From contig DATELQ010000062.1 of assembly GCA_035276475.1 (NCBI GenBank), positions 54,027 to 118,026 on the forward strand: a DNA stretch of 64,000 bases, read 5' to 3'. Below the pieces are notes generated by a model. That model did no database searches and was not told the DNA's origin. It saw nothing but the letters and a program-made list of their open reading frames with translations. Both the position numbers and the translations under genes were made by a program. Source of the stretch: DATDFB01 sp035276475 (GTDB taxonomy: Bacteria; Acidobacteriota; Thermoanaerobaculia; Gp7-AA8). Below, in pieces: positions 16,494 through 26,856 of this stretch. Each line of letters opens with the position of its first letter. Position 1 is the first letter of the stretch.

Positions 16494-17816
16494 ATGTCGA
16501 AAATCAGCCGAAGAAAATTTGTCAGGATCACGGGCGGCGCCGCCGCGGCGGCAGGGCTCACCACCGGCTTCCTCTTCCCCCAACGCGCCCTCGCGCAGCA
16601 GAAGACGCTGAAGATCATCCAGTGGAGCCACTTCGTTCCCGGCTACGACAAGTGGTTCGACAACGTCTTCACCAAAGAATGGGGCGCCAAGAACAACTGC
16701 AACGTCGTCGTCGACCACATCGCCATCGGCGAGATTAACGCGCGCGCGGCCGCCGAGGTTGCGGCGAAGAAGGGGCATGACCTCTTCATGTTCCTTGCGC
16801 CGCCGGCGGCGTACGAAAAGCAGGTCATCGACCACCGCGAGATCTACAACGCCGTGCAGAAGAAGCACGGCAAGTCCATCGAGCTCGGCTACCGCTCGAC
16901 GTACAACCCGAAGACGAAAAAGTTCTTCGCCTTCTCCGACTCCTACGTCCCCGATCCGGGCAACTATCGCCAGGACCTCTGGGCTGACGTCGGCTTCCCG
17001 AACGGTCCCGCCTCGTGGCAGGACCTCCTCGTCGGCGGGAAGCGGATCAAGGACAAGCACGGCAACCCCGTCGGCATCGGGCTCTCGCAGGAGCTCGACA
17101 CCAACATGGCCATGCGCTCGATCCTCTGGTCGTTCGGCGGCTCGGAGCAGGACGCGCACGGCAATCCGTCGCTCAACTCGAAGCACACCATCGAAGCGGT
17201 GAAGTACGTGCGCGAGCTGTACAAGCAGTGCATGACCGCCGAGGTCTTCTCGTGGGATCCGTCGTCGAACAACCGCGGCATCCTGGCGGGGAAGCTCTCC
17301 TACGTCGCCAACGCCATCTCCGTCACGCGCTCGGCGGAGAAGGACAACCCGGAGATGTCGAAGAAGATCCAGCTGCGCCCCGCGCTGCGCGGGCCGGTGC
17401 GCCAGATCGCCTGCGAGCACGTCATGGACTGCTACGTGATCTGGGACTTCGCCGAGAACAAGGAGGACGCGAAGAAGTTCCTCATCGACTACATCGACAA
17501 CTTCGAGACGGCGTTCAAGGCGAGCGAGTTTTACAACTTCCCCTGCTTCACTTCGACCGTGCCGAACCTCAAGCAGTTGATCGCCAACGATCCGAAGGGC
17601 GTGCCGTCGAACAAGTACGCGGTCTTGGGCGACGTGCTCAATTGGGCGACGAACGTCGGCTATCCCGGCTACGCCTCGGCGGCAATCGACGAGGTGTTCA
17701 ACACCTTCGTCATCCCGACGATGTTCGCCAAGGCGGCGAAGGACGAGATGACGCCGGAGGCCGCGGTGAAGGCGGCGGACGAGGAAGTGCGGCGCATCTT
17801 CGCGAAGTGGAAGTGA
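16494..17816 (+). CDS. ABC importer substrate-binding protein, Tat-exported
   Basis: 440 residues. The ATG at 16494 is six bases after AAGGGAG, better placed than the in-frame ATG at 16488. The N-terminus is a twin-arginine signal (KISRRKFVRITGG, hydrophobic stretch, then ALAQQ) with no lipobox cysteine, so the protein is probably free in the periplasm. The rest is a family-1 (sugar-type) extracellular binding protein: KIIQWSHFVPGYDKWF, VGIGLSQELDTNM, LWSFGGSEQDAHGN and a C-terminal helical region. Sugar, glycerol-phosphate or another polyol could be the ligand. An ATPase and two permeases follow directly. Confidence 0.85.
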   Translation: MSKISRRKFVRITGGAAAAAGLTTGFLFPQRALAQQKTLKIIQWSHFVPGYDKWFDNVFTKEWGAKNNCNVVVDHIAIGEINARAAAEVAAKKGHDLFMFLAPPAAYEKQVIDHREIYNAVQKKHGKSIELGYRSTYNPKTKKFFAFSDSYVPDPGNYRQDLWADVGFPNGPASWQDLLVGGKRIKDKHGNPVGIGLSQELDTNMAMRSILWSFGGSEQDAHGNPSLNSKHTIEAVKYVRELYKQCMTAEVFSWDPSSNNRGILAGKLSYVANAISVTRSAEKDNPEMSKKIQLRPALRGPVRQIACEHVMDCYVIWDFAENKEDAKKFLIDYIDNFETAFKASEFYNFPCFTSTVPNLKQLIANDPKGVPSNKYAVLGDVLNWATNVGYPGYASAAIDEVFNTFVIPTMFAKAAKDEMTPEAAVKAADEEVRRIFAKWK

Positions 17817-17826
17817 CGGGGGAGTG

Positions 17827-18872
<1,046 letters not shown>

Positions 18873-18876
<4 letters not shown>

Positions 18877-19751
18877 GACGGCAGCGCTGGCTCGGGCCGG
18901 CCATGTTCATGCCGGCCATCATCTATATCGTCGCGCTCGTCGGCGTGCCGTTCGTCATGGCCTTCGTCTACAGCCTGAGCGACGCGAAGGTCGGCAGCAC
19001 GCAGCTGCACTTCGTCGGCCTGCACAACTTCGTCGACGTCCTGCGCAACCCGACCTTCCGCGGTGCCGTGCGCAACTCCTTCGTCTTCACCATCACCTCG
19101 CAGATCCTCGTGCTCATCGGCGCGAACATCCTAGCGCTGGCGCTCAAGGACGCGTTCCCGGGGCGGCGGTTCCTGCGGTTCCTGATTCTCCTGCCGTGGG
19201 TGGCGCCGGTGTCGATCGGCTCGCTCGGCTGGAAGTGGATCCTCGACTCGCTCTACAGCGTCATCAGCTGGGTCGGCGTGCAGCTGCACATCTTCCACAA
19301 GTTCGACACGCCGATGTGGCTCGGCGAGCCGAAGCTGGCCATGATGTCGGTGATCCTCGTGCACACGTGGCACATGCTGCCGTTCGCGACGGTCATCATC
19401 CTGGCGGGTCTGACGGCGATTCCGAAAGACATCCCCGAGGCGGCGGCGGTCGACGGCGCCGGCTTCTTCCGGACGCTCTTTCAGATCACCATTCCGATGA
19501 TGCTGCCGATCATCAACGTGGCCGTGCTCTTCGGCGCGATCTTCACCTTCACCGACATGACCGTGATCTACATCCTGACGCGCGGCGGTCCGTACGACAC
19601 GACGCAGGTGATTCCGTCGGAAGCATTCTTCACCGGGGTCCTCGGATCGGATCTGGCGGAGGGGGCGACGATCTCGATCTTCCTCGTGCCGCTCCTCGTC
19701 GTGGCGGCCTACATCATGCTGCGCTCGGCGCACCGCGCGGAGGTGACATGA
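18873..19751 (+). CDS. ABC sugar-type permease, MalF/UgpA-like
   Basis: 292 residues with six membrane helices, beginning near residue 10. The cytoplasmic EAA loop that contacts the ATPase is clear: DIPEAAAVDGAGFFRTLFQI followed by IPMMLPII. The region around TRGGPYDTTQVIP is typical of the MalF-like partner. It overlaps its neighbours by four bases on each side, so ATPase, both permeases and probably the binding protein are one operon. Substrate not determinable. Confidence 0.9.
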
Positions 19752-20584
19752 GGCGGGGGTGGCTCGGCAGGCTCGTGCTGTGGGGCGTGCGCGGTTTCTT
19801 CGCCGTGATCCTGGCGTTCCCGTTCTATTGGATGCTGATCACGACGTTCAAGCGCAACACGGACCTCAACAACCTGGAGAACAATCCGTTCCTCTTCAAC
19901 GAGCGGCCGACGCTCGAGCACCTCCGGCTGCTGTTCCACGAGACGATGTTCCCGCGCTGGGTGCTGAACACGGCGTTCGCGGGCGTGGTCGTCGTCATCA
20001 TCACGCTATTGCTCGCCGTGCCGGCAGCGTACGCGCTGGCGCGGCTGACCGGTAACTGGGGCGCGCAGCTCGGCATCGGCGTGTTCCTGACGTACCTGAT
20101 CCCGCCGACGCTGCTGTTCATCCCTCTATCGAAAGTGGTGGCGCTGCTCGGGCTGCAGGACTCGCTCTGGTCGATCATCATCGTCTACCCGAGCTTCACG
20201 ATCCCGTTCTCGACGTGGCTCTTGATGGGATTCTTCAAGTCGATCCCGAAAGATTTGGACGACGCCGCGATGGTGGACGGCCTGACGCGCTGGGGCGCGT
20301 TCGTAAAGCTGATGATCCCGATGTCGCTCTCCGGCATCCTGACGGTGGTGATCTTCAGCTTCACGCTGGTGACGCAGGAGTTCGTCTACGCGCTGACGTT
20401 CATCTCTTCCGCCGCGCACCAGACGGTGGGCGTCGGCGTGCCGACGTTCCTCGTCCGCGGCGACGTCTATTACTGGGGGTCGCTGATGGCCGCGTGCCTG
20501 ATCACGAGCGTGCCGATCGGGATTCTGTACAACCTGTTCCTCGACCGGTTCATCGAGGGGTTCACGGTCGGCGCGGTGAAGTGA
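19748..20584 (+). CDS. ABC sugar-type permease, MalG/UgpE-like
   Basis: 278 residues, six membrane helices. It has FFAVILAFPFYWMLITTFK at the first helix, typical of the MalG/UgpE partner, and the EAA loop DLDDAAMVDGLTRWGAF followed by KLMIPMSLSGI. It ends the importer operon. Its last 459 bases are overlapped on the opposite strand by the extended reading frame of the next gene. Confidence 0.9.
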   Translation: MRRGWLGRLVLWGVRGFFAVILAFPFYWMLITTFKRNTDLNNLENNPFLFNERPTLEHLRLLFHETMFPRWVLNTAFAGVVVVIITLLLAVPAAYALARLTGNWGAQLGIGVFLTYLIPPTLLFIPLSKVVALLGLQDSLWSIIIVYPSFTIPFSTWLLMGFFKSIPKDLDDAAMVDGLTRWGAFVKLMIPMSLSGILTVVIFSFTLVTQEFVYALTFISSAAHQTVGVGVPTFLVRGDVYYWGSLMAACLITSVPIGILYNLFLDRFIEGFTVGAVK

Positions 20585-21076
20585 GCCTCTCCCGTTCTTT
20601 CGCCCGAGGTCGCGGCGGAGGATGTCGAGGTAAGGAAGGAGCGGCGCGCCCTTGGCGTCGCGCGCCAGGCCTTTCATGGCCTCGTACGTGCGCATGGCCT
20701 CGGCCACGACGTTCGCCTTCCGCGATTCCATCGTGTAGTTGACGCTGGCGAGAACCGCGGCCAGGCGATCGGCGATGGGGCGGAAGGCATCGATGAATTG
20801 CAGCGTCGCGCGGGCCTCGGCGGCGTCAAACGTGCCGAGGTCCTGAAGCTCACGATGCGCTTCGACGGCGGCAATCATCGAGTCGATGAAGTCGCGTGAG
20901 ACCGTGCGCGCGCCGCGCACGTGCGCCGCGGTGGATGGATGCGGCGCCTCGAGCCGCGGAATGCGGCCGGCGAGCGCATCGATCGCCTCGGCGATCTCAA
21001 TGGCAAGCTCCTCGGCGGCGGTCCGCGTGGGGGACGGGCTTTCGAGCAGCGGGACGAGCTGAAGTTGCGTATCCAT
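20126..21076 (-). CDS. Hypothetical helical protein with extended tail antisense to a permease gene
   Basis: From the ATG at 21076 (MDTQLQLVPLLESPSPTRTA) the first about 160 residues, down to base 20590, look like a normal all-helical protein: EIAEAIDALAGRIPRLEAPH, RTVSRDFIDSMIAAVEAH, FIDAFRPIADRLAAVLAS and a DILRRDLGRKNGR ending. No stop follows. The frame continues for about 155 codons as low-complexity His/Arg/Asp-rich sequence antisense to the permease gene, stopping only at 20126. I infer that a stop codon near 20585 was lost or that the true protein is the N-terminal half. Function unknown; ORF boundaries uncertain. Confidence 0.55.
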   Translation of the reverse strand: MDTQLQLVPLLESPSPTRTAAEELAIEIAEAIDALAGRIPRLEAPHPSTAAHVRGARTVSRDFIDSMIAAVEAHRELQDLGTFDAAEARATLQFIDAFRPIADRLAAVLASVNYTMESRKANVVAEAMRTYEAMKGLARDAKGAPLLPYLDILRRDLGRKNGRGSLHRADREPLDEPVEEQVVQNPDRHARDQARGHQRPPVIDVAADEERRHADAHRLVRGGRDERQRVDELLRHQREAEDHHRQDAGERHRDHQLYERAPARQAVHHRGVVQIFRDRLEESHQEPRRERDREARVDDDDRPERVLQPEQRHHFR

Positions 21077-21461
21077 AGTGTGAGGTATGACGTCGCGCGA
21101 CAGAAGCAAATGCCCTCGCGACGGTTACAACGCGATGGCGAAACACGCCCGGCCTTCCCCCGCAGAGCCGCGTGCGCTCCGGAATCGAATTCGGCTCTGA
21201 ACGAGAGAGCCGGAATTGCTCGGGCGACACATTTGCCTCTGGCGCGCAGAGGGGAATCCGAGGCGAACGCGATTCGCGCTCTGGCGCGCTGAGGCGACCG
21301 GGTGGGGGGAGGGGAGGCGGCTCTGGGGGGCAGGCCCGGGCGCGCACGTGGCGGCTTTTGACCCGCCCGCCGCCCAAAAGGGTCAGACAGTTGACATTCT
21401 CATCCCCCCAGGCGCATCGTTATCGCGCCTTTCCGAAGTCCTTACATCTAGGAGGTGACCC
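21077..21461. other. Structured non-coding region upstream of the formate dehydrogenase operon
   Basis: About 385 bases with no gene I can support. It holds perfect hairpins: CGGCTCT (21192-21198) with AGAGCCG (21206-21212), and CCTCTG (21236-21241) with CAGAGG (21247-21252). The second is followed by a partial echo, GCTCTGGCGCGCTGAGG, near 21276-21292. A TTGACA lies at 21391, but I see no well-spaced -10 box. The region must hold the fdh operon promoter and probably its regulator sites. The hairpins could be part of a dispersed intergenic repeat. Confidence 0.45.
21450..21458 (+). promoter_or_regulatory. Strong ribosome binding site deciding a GTG start
   Basis: AGGAGGTGA, nearly a full anti-Shine-Dalgarno match, centred about six bases before the GTG at 21462. 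It fixes the start of the formate dehydrogenase catalytic subunit at the codon giving MELTRRGFLK, the Tat signal. Confidence 0.8.
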
Positions 21462-24400
21462 GTGGAACTTACCCGCCGCGGTTTCCTCAAGGCGACGACA
21501 GTCGGCGGCGCGGTTGCGCTCGGCTTCGACGTCTCCCAGGCACGTGCCGAGATGCGCGCGCTGAAGGTCTCCCGCACCACTGAGACCCGCTCCATCTGTC
21601 CGTATTGCGCGGTCTCGTGCGGCGTGATCATTCACACCCTGGGCGACAAATCGAAGAACGCCACCGCCTCCGTCGTCCACGTCGAGGGCGATCCCGACTC
21701 GCCCATCAGCCGAGGAAGCCTGTGCCCCAAAGGCATCACCCTCAAGGACGACATCGCTCACAAAGGCCGGCTTACCAAGCCCATGGTGCGGCGTCCCGGC
21801 TCCGACAAGTGGGAGGACATCAGCTGGGACGATGCCATCGCCAAGATCGCGCGGAACATCAAGACCACGCGCGACAAATGCTTCGTCGCCAAGAACGCCA
21901 AGGGGCAGGTTGTCAACCGCAACCCCGGCATCGCCTGGATCGGCGGCTGCACCGACACCAACGAATTCAACTACTTGCAGTGGAAAGCGATCACGGCCTT
22001 CGGGGTCCCCTACAGAGACTCCCAGGCCCGTGTTTGACACGGGCCCACGGTGGCCAGTTTGGCCGCCACTTTCGGCCGCGGCGCGATGACCAACGGCTGG
22101 GTCGACATCAAGAACGCCGACGTCATCCTCGCCATGGGCGGCAACCCTGCGGAGAACCATCCCGTCGGCTTCAAGTGGTTCATGGAGGCGAAGCGGACGC
22201 GCAACGCCAAGCTCGTCGTCGTCGACCCGCGCTTCACGCGCACCGCAGCCGTCGCCGACTTCTACGCCCCCATCCGGCCCGGCACCGACATCGCCTTCCT
22301 CCTCGGCATCATCCGCTACGCCATTGCCAACAACCGCTACCACGCCGACTACGTCAAGCTCCACACCAACGGGCCCTACATCGTCAACGACAAGTACGCC
22401 TTCAACGACGGCCTCTTCTCCGGCTTCGACCCCGCGGCGAAGAAATACGTGAAGGACTCGTGGGCGTACGAGGGCGATCCGGGAAAGGGCGGCGCGTACC
22501 ACGTCGACGACACCCTGCAGAATCCCCGCTCGGTCTTCCAGCTCCTCAAGCAGCACGTCGACCGCTACACGCCGGAGATGGTCGAGCGCATCTGCGGCAC
22601 GCCGAAAGACAAGTTTCTCAAAGTCGCCGAGATCGTCACCTCCACCGGCAACGCCCAGCACGTCGGAACGATTACGTACGCCCTCGGCTTCACCCAGCAC
22701 TCCACCGGCGTGCAGATCATCCGCGCCGCGGCCATGCTGCAGCTTCTTCTCGGCAACGTCGGAAGGCCGGGCGGCGGCGTCAACGCCTTCCGCGGCCACT
22801 CCAACATCCAGGGTGCGACCGACACCGCGGGCAACACGGAGATCCTGCCGGGCTACCTCAAGACCCCGCTCGGCGACCTGCAGACGCTCGCCGACTACTA
22901 CAAATCCGGCGTCCCGCTCACGCTCAACAACCAGCCGTGGGCGACGATGAACTACTGGATCAACTACCCGAAGTTCATGGTCTCGCTGCTCAAGGCGTTG
23001 TACGGCAACGCCTCGACGAAGGACAACGACTGGGGCTACGCGTGGATGCCGAAGATCGACGGCAACTACTCGTGGATGTACATCTTCGACGACATGTACC
23101 GCGGCTCGTCGATGCGCGTCGGCGGGAAGGAGCCGGGCCCCGAGGGCTTCATCACCTTCGGCATGAACCCCGTCGGCCTCGGCCCGAACTCGAAGAAGAT
23201 GATCGCCGCGCTGTCGAAGCTGAAATGGATGGTCGTCGTCGAGAACGCCGAGACCGAGACGGCGAGCTTCTGGAAGGCGCCGAAGGAGTACGGCGGACCG
23301 CCCGCGAATCAGATCCAGACCGAGGTCTTCCTCCTGCCTGCGGCGAACTTCGCGGAGAAGGACGGCACGTTCACGAACTCCGCGCGCTGGCTGCAGTGGA
23401 AGTGGGCGGCGCTGAATCCTCCGGGTCTGGCCAAGGCCGATCAGGAGATCGTGTCGCGCATCTTCCTGGCCGTGCAGAACCTCTATAAGAAGGAAGGCGG
23501 CGCGCTGCCGGAGCAGGTCCTCAACGTCACGTGGGGGTACACGAACCCCGTCAGCCCGGACCTCGGCGAAGTATTAAAGGAGATGAGCGGCAAAGCGCTC
23601 GGCGACATCAAAGATCCCAAGGACCCGACGAAGATCCTCAAGACGGCGGGCCAGCAGCTCGACGGCTTCGGTCAGTTGCAGGACGACGGCTCCACGATGT
23701 GCGGCAACTGGCTGCACTCCGGCGTCTACACCGAGGCGGGCAACAACGCCCAGCGGCGCAGCACGGCCGATCCGGGCGGCCTCGGCATGTATCACAACTG
23801 GGCCTTCTCCTGGCCGGCCAACCGCCGCGTCATGTACAACCGCGCGTCCGCCGACGCCGAGGGGAAGCCGTGGGACCCGACGCGCGTCGGCATCAAGTGG
23901 AACGGCGAGAAGTGGGTCGGCGACGTGCCGGACATGAAGCCCGACGCGCCGCCGGGGACGTACGGCGCGTTCATCATGCTGCCCGAGGGCGTCGGACGGC
24001 TCTTCTCGCCGACGCTTAATGATGGACCATTCCCCGAGCACTACGAAGCCGTCGAAGCGCCGATCGACAATCCGCTCCACCCGCACGTGACGTCGAATCC
24101 GACCGCGCTCAAGCTCTCCTCGGACAAAGACGCGCTCGGAACGAAGGACAAGTTCCCGATCGTCTGCACGACCTATCGCCTCACCGAGCACTTCCACTAC
24201 TGGACCAAGCACCAGGAGGCGGGTGTGCTCAACACGCTGTCGCCGGGATTCTTCGTCGAGATCCCCGAGGCCCTGGCGAACGAGAAGGGCATCGCCAACG
24301 GATCGAAGGTGAAAGTCACCTCGGCGCGCGGCTCCATCGAAGGAACGGCCATGGTCACGAAGCGCCTGCCGGTCATGAACGTCGACGGCAAGCGTGTCTG

Positions 24401-24548
24401 GCAGATCGGATTCCCCATCCACTGGGGCTACGCCGGCGCGCCCGATCACACCGGACCGCTGGCGAATTTCCTGACGTCGTCGTCGGGCGACCCGAACACA
24501 TGGACCCCTGAGTACAAGGCTTTCCTTGTGACTCTCGACAAAGCGTAG
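21462..24548 (+). CDS. Selenocysteine-containing formate dehydrogenase, catalytic subunit (FdnG/FdoG type)
   Basis: 1028 residues when the in-frame TGA at 22035-22037 is read as selenocysteine (residue 192); E. coli FdnG is 1015. It oxidises formate to CO2 at a molybdo- or tungsto-bis-MGD site in the periplasm. A twin-arginine signal (ELTRRGFLKATTVGG) leads. A 4Fe-4S site follows with C46, C49, C53 (ICPYCAVSC) and C88 (GSLCPKG). The context QARV-Sec-HGPTVASLAATFGRG matches FdnG, in which Sec ligates the metal. The C-terminal domain (VCTTYRLTEHFHYWT, NGSKVKVTSARGSIEGTAM) is the molybdopterin dinucleotide-binding fold. A SECIS hairpin follows the UGA. FeS and cytochrome b subunits follow at once. 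Reading it as two separate genes would be wrong. Confidence 0.95.
22035..22067 (+). promoter_or_regulatory. UGA selenocysteine codon with bacterial SECIS hairpin
   Basis: UGA at 22035-22037 is followed after 11 bases by a hairpin: GGTGGCC (22049-22055), loop AGTTT (22056-22060), GGCCGCC (22061-22067). All seven pairs form, with one U-G. The spacing, the U at the third stem position (equivalent to the bulged U of E. coli fdhF) and the GU in the apical loop fit the SelB-binding bacterial SECIS. SelA, SelB, SelC and SelD are needed but not in this window. Confidence 0.9.
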
Positions 24549-24561
24549 GAGGAGGCGAGAG

Positions 24562-25431
24562 ATGGTTGCGCAAACGCTCGAAATCAAATCCTCCTCGGCG
24601 TCGATGTGGGGAACGACCACCGGCATCCGCACGCTGCCGACGGTCTCGAAGTACATCGACACCTCGACCTGCATCGGCTGCAAGGCGTGCGAGGCGGCGT
24701 GTCAGGAATGGAACGATCTGAAGCGCGTGCCGACGGCGCAGGACGGCTCGTATCAGACCCTTCCCGCGCTCGACGCGGAGTTCTGGAACCTCATCAAGTT
24801 CCGCGAGCAGGACACGGCCGACGGCCTCGCGTGGCTCATGCGCAAAGACCAGTGCATGCACTGCGCGGAGCCGGGATGCCTGGCCGCGTGCCCGGCGCCG
24901 GGCGCGATCGTGCAGTACGCAAACGGCATCGTCGATGTGAACCCCGAGGCATGCATCGGCTGCGGCTACTGCGCGACGGGGTGCCCGTTCGAGGTGCCGA
25001 AGTTCCACGCCAAGACCGGGAAGATGGCCAAGTGCACGCTCTGCGTCGACCGCGTCGAGGTCGGTCTCGAGCCCGCGTGCATCAAAGCGTGTCCGACGGG
25101 GTGTCTCAACTTCGGCACGAAGGACGACATGGTGGCCCTCGGCAATCTGCGCGTGAAGCAGTTGAAGGATTCGGGATTCAAGGACGCGGCCTTGTACGAC
25201 CCGCCCGGCGTGGGCGGGACCTCGGTCGTGACGGTGCTGAAGTTCAACAAGCCGGAGTGGTACGCGCTGCCGGCCGATCCCCACGTGCCGATCGGCGTGC
25301 GCGTCTGGAAACAGATCCTGCGGCCCGTCGGCGTCATCGCCGCGTTCCTCTCCATCTTCGCGGTGTTCGGCCACTACACGAAGTACGGGCCGAAGGAAGT
25401 CGTCGACGTCGAGGAGAAGTCCCATGAGTAG
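24562..25431 (+). CDS. Formate dehydrogenase iron-sulfur subunit (FdnH/FdoH type)
   Basis: 289 residues. Four cysteine clusters hold four 4Fe-4S centres: CIGCKACEAAC, CMHCAEPGCLAACP, CIGCGYCATGCP, and CTLC with the later CIKACPTGC. A single C-terminal membrane helix (about 245-268, VIAAFLSIFAVFGHY) anchors it facing the periplasm, as in FdnH. It passes electrons from the Sec subunit to the cytochrome b subunit. An AGGAGGAGG stretch precedes the ATG, and the 3' end overlaps the next gene by eight bases. It lacks its own Tat signal, consistent with co-export with the catalytic subunit. Confidence 0.93.
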   Translation: MVAQTLEIKSSSASMWGTTTGIRTLPTVSKYIDTSTCIGCKACEAACQEWNDLKRVPTAQDGSYQTLPALDAEFWNLIKFREQDTADGLAWLMRKDQCMHCAEPGCLAACPAPGAIVQYANGIVDVNPEACIGCGYCATGCPFEVPKFHAKTGKMAKCTLCVDRVEVGLEPACIKACPTGCLNFGTKDDMVALGNLRVKQLKDSGFKDAALYDPPGVGGTSVVTVLKFNKPEWYALPADPHVPIGVRVWKQILRPVGVIAAFLSIFAVFGHYTKYGPKEVVDVEEKSHE

Positions 25432-26101
25432 CAGCGTCGCCGAGACTCCCATCGTCGTGGCGCGGCACCGCGAGAACGTCATCGTGGAGGGCGAGATCAT
25501 CCGCCACCGGCGCGCCTCGCGCCTCATTCACTGGTCGGTCGCGTTCACGTTCTTCCTCGCCCTCATCACCGGCATGCCGATCTGGACGCCGATCTTCCGC
25601 TGGATGGCGGCGCTCGTCGGCGGGCTCGAAGTGGCCCGCATCATCCATCCGTACGCCGGCGTGCTCTTCTTCCTCGTCTCGGTGCTGCAGTTCTTCCACT
25701 GGCTCGGGGACATGCACTTCCGCGCCGACGAGAGGGGATCGTGGCGGCCGTCGAAGCTGATGGCGTACATGCGCTACGAAGACACGGCCCCCGAGGGGGG
25801 CAAGTACAACCCGGGGCAGAAAGTGTTCTTCTGGGCGGTGACGCTCGGCGCGCTGGCGCTCCTCGTCAGCGGCGTGGTGATGTGGTTCCCGCTGCGCTTC
25901 CCGCCGATCGTGCGCGAGCTGGCCATTCTGCTACACGACATCACGTTCATCTGCTTCTTCATCGGCATCGTCTTTCACATCTACCTCGGCACGGCCGCGG
26001 AGCCGGGGACGTTCCGCTCGATGATTCGCGGCACGGTCTCGCGGCCGTGGGCGCGCCTTCATCACCCCGGCTGGCTGAAAGAGATCGACAATAAGGAATG
26101 A
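25424..26101 (+). CDS. Formate dehydrogenase cytochrome b556 subunit (FdnI/FdoI type)
   Basis: 225 residues with four membrane helices. Histidines suited to ligate two b haems sit in RLIHWSVAFTFF, ARIIHPYAGVLFF, ILLHDITFICFF and VFHIYLGTAAEPG. It carries electrons from the FeS subunit across the membrane to the quinone pool, so formate oxidation becomes respiratory and charge-separating. The last bases form an ATGA overlap with fdhE. Slightly longer than E. coli FdnI (217), with an extra polar N-terminus. Confidence 0.92.
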   Translation: MSSSVAETPIVVARHRENVIVEGEIIRHRRASRLIHWSVAFTFFLALITGMPIWTPIFRWMAALVGGLEVARIIHPYAGVLFFLVSVLQFFHWLGDMHFRADERGSWRPSKLMAYMRYEDTAPEGGKYNPGQKVFFWAVTLGALALLVSGVVMWFPLRFPPIVRELAILLHDITFICFFIGIVFHIYLGTAAEPGTFRSMIRGTVSRPWARLHHPGWLKEIDNKE

Positions 26102-26856
26102 CCCTGACCACGACCTCGGTACGCGCGGAGCTCGAACGGCGCTCCGCGCGCGCCGCCTTCCTCCCTCCCTCGCCGATCCTTTCGTTCATTGCGGTGCTTT
26201 GCCGCGCGCAGGCGGAGATTGCTGCGGGCCTCGAGGACGGTGCGGATTTCGATCACCTCCTGCCCTGCGTCGAGCCCTTCCTCCGCACGATCGCGGAGCA
26301 CGGTCCCGAGCAACTCGTCGAGCAGGCGCTGATCCGGCTCGATGACGATCGCGACACGGCAAAAGCCCGGCTCATGACCTACTGGCGCGGCCAGTCGACG
26401 ACGCGCGAGGACTACCTCTCGCGCGCGATCCTCCGCCCGTTCGCCGAGACGCTGCGCGCGCGCGGCGCGACGCTCGACCGGCTGCACAACCGCGGGCACT
26501 GCCCGTTCTGCGGCGGCCCGCCGGTCATGAGCACGCGCCGCGCGATTCCGGACGCCGAGGCGGGGCTGCGCATGCTGCACTGCGCGCTGTGCGGGCTGGA
26601 GTGGAACTTCAACCGCGCCATGTGCCCGTCGTGCGCGGAGGAGAAGCCCGACCATCTGCCGGTCTTTCGCAGCGACTCCTATCCGAACGTGCGCATCGAA
26701 GCGTGCGATACCTGCCGCCGCTACGTGAAGTCGATCGACCTGACGCAGGATGCGCGGCCGATCGCGGAGGTCGACGACGTGGTGTCGCTGTCGATGGACC
26801 TTTGGGCGATGGACGACGGCTACACGCGCATCGAGCCGGGGCTGGCCGGGGTGTGA
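26098..26856 (+). CDS. fdhE: FdhE formate dehydrogenase maturation protein
   Basis: 252 residues. FdhE is a cytoplasmic rubredoxin-like protein required for active respiratory formate dehydrogenases before Tat export. Its four CxxC pairs are visible: CPFCGGPP, CALCGLEW, CPSCAEEK and CDTCRRYVKSIDLT, arranged in two iron-binding knuckles. The N-terminal half is helical and poorly conserved. The start overlaps the cytochrome b gene stop, placing it in the fdh operon; its own stop overlaps the GTG of the next gene. Confidence 0.92.
   Translation: MTLTTTSVRAELERRSARAAFLPPSPILSFIAVLCRAQAEIAAGLEDGADFDHLLPCVEPFLRTIAEHGPEQLVEQALIRLDDDRDTAKARLMTYWRGQSTTREDYLSRAILRPFAETLRARGATLDRLHNRGHCPFCGGPPVMSTRRAIPDAEAGLRMLHCALCGLEWNFNRAMCPSCAEEKPDHLPVFRSDSYPNVRIEACDTCRRYVKSIDLTQDARPIAEVDDVVSLSMDLWAMDDGYTRIEPGLAGV

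Noticed and set aside
21462..22037. Reading the formate dehydrogenase as a short gene and a separate downstream gene
   Set aside because: The TGA sits exactly at the selenocysteine position, the frame continues intact across it and a SECIS hairpin follows, so a single Sec protein is correct.
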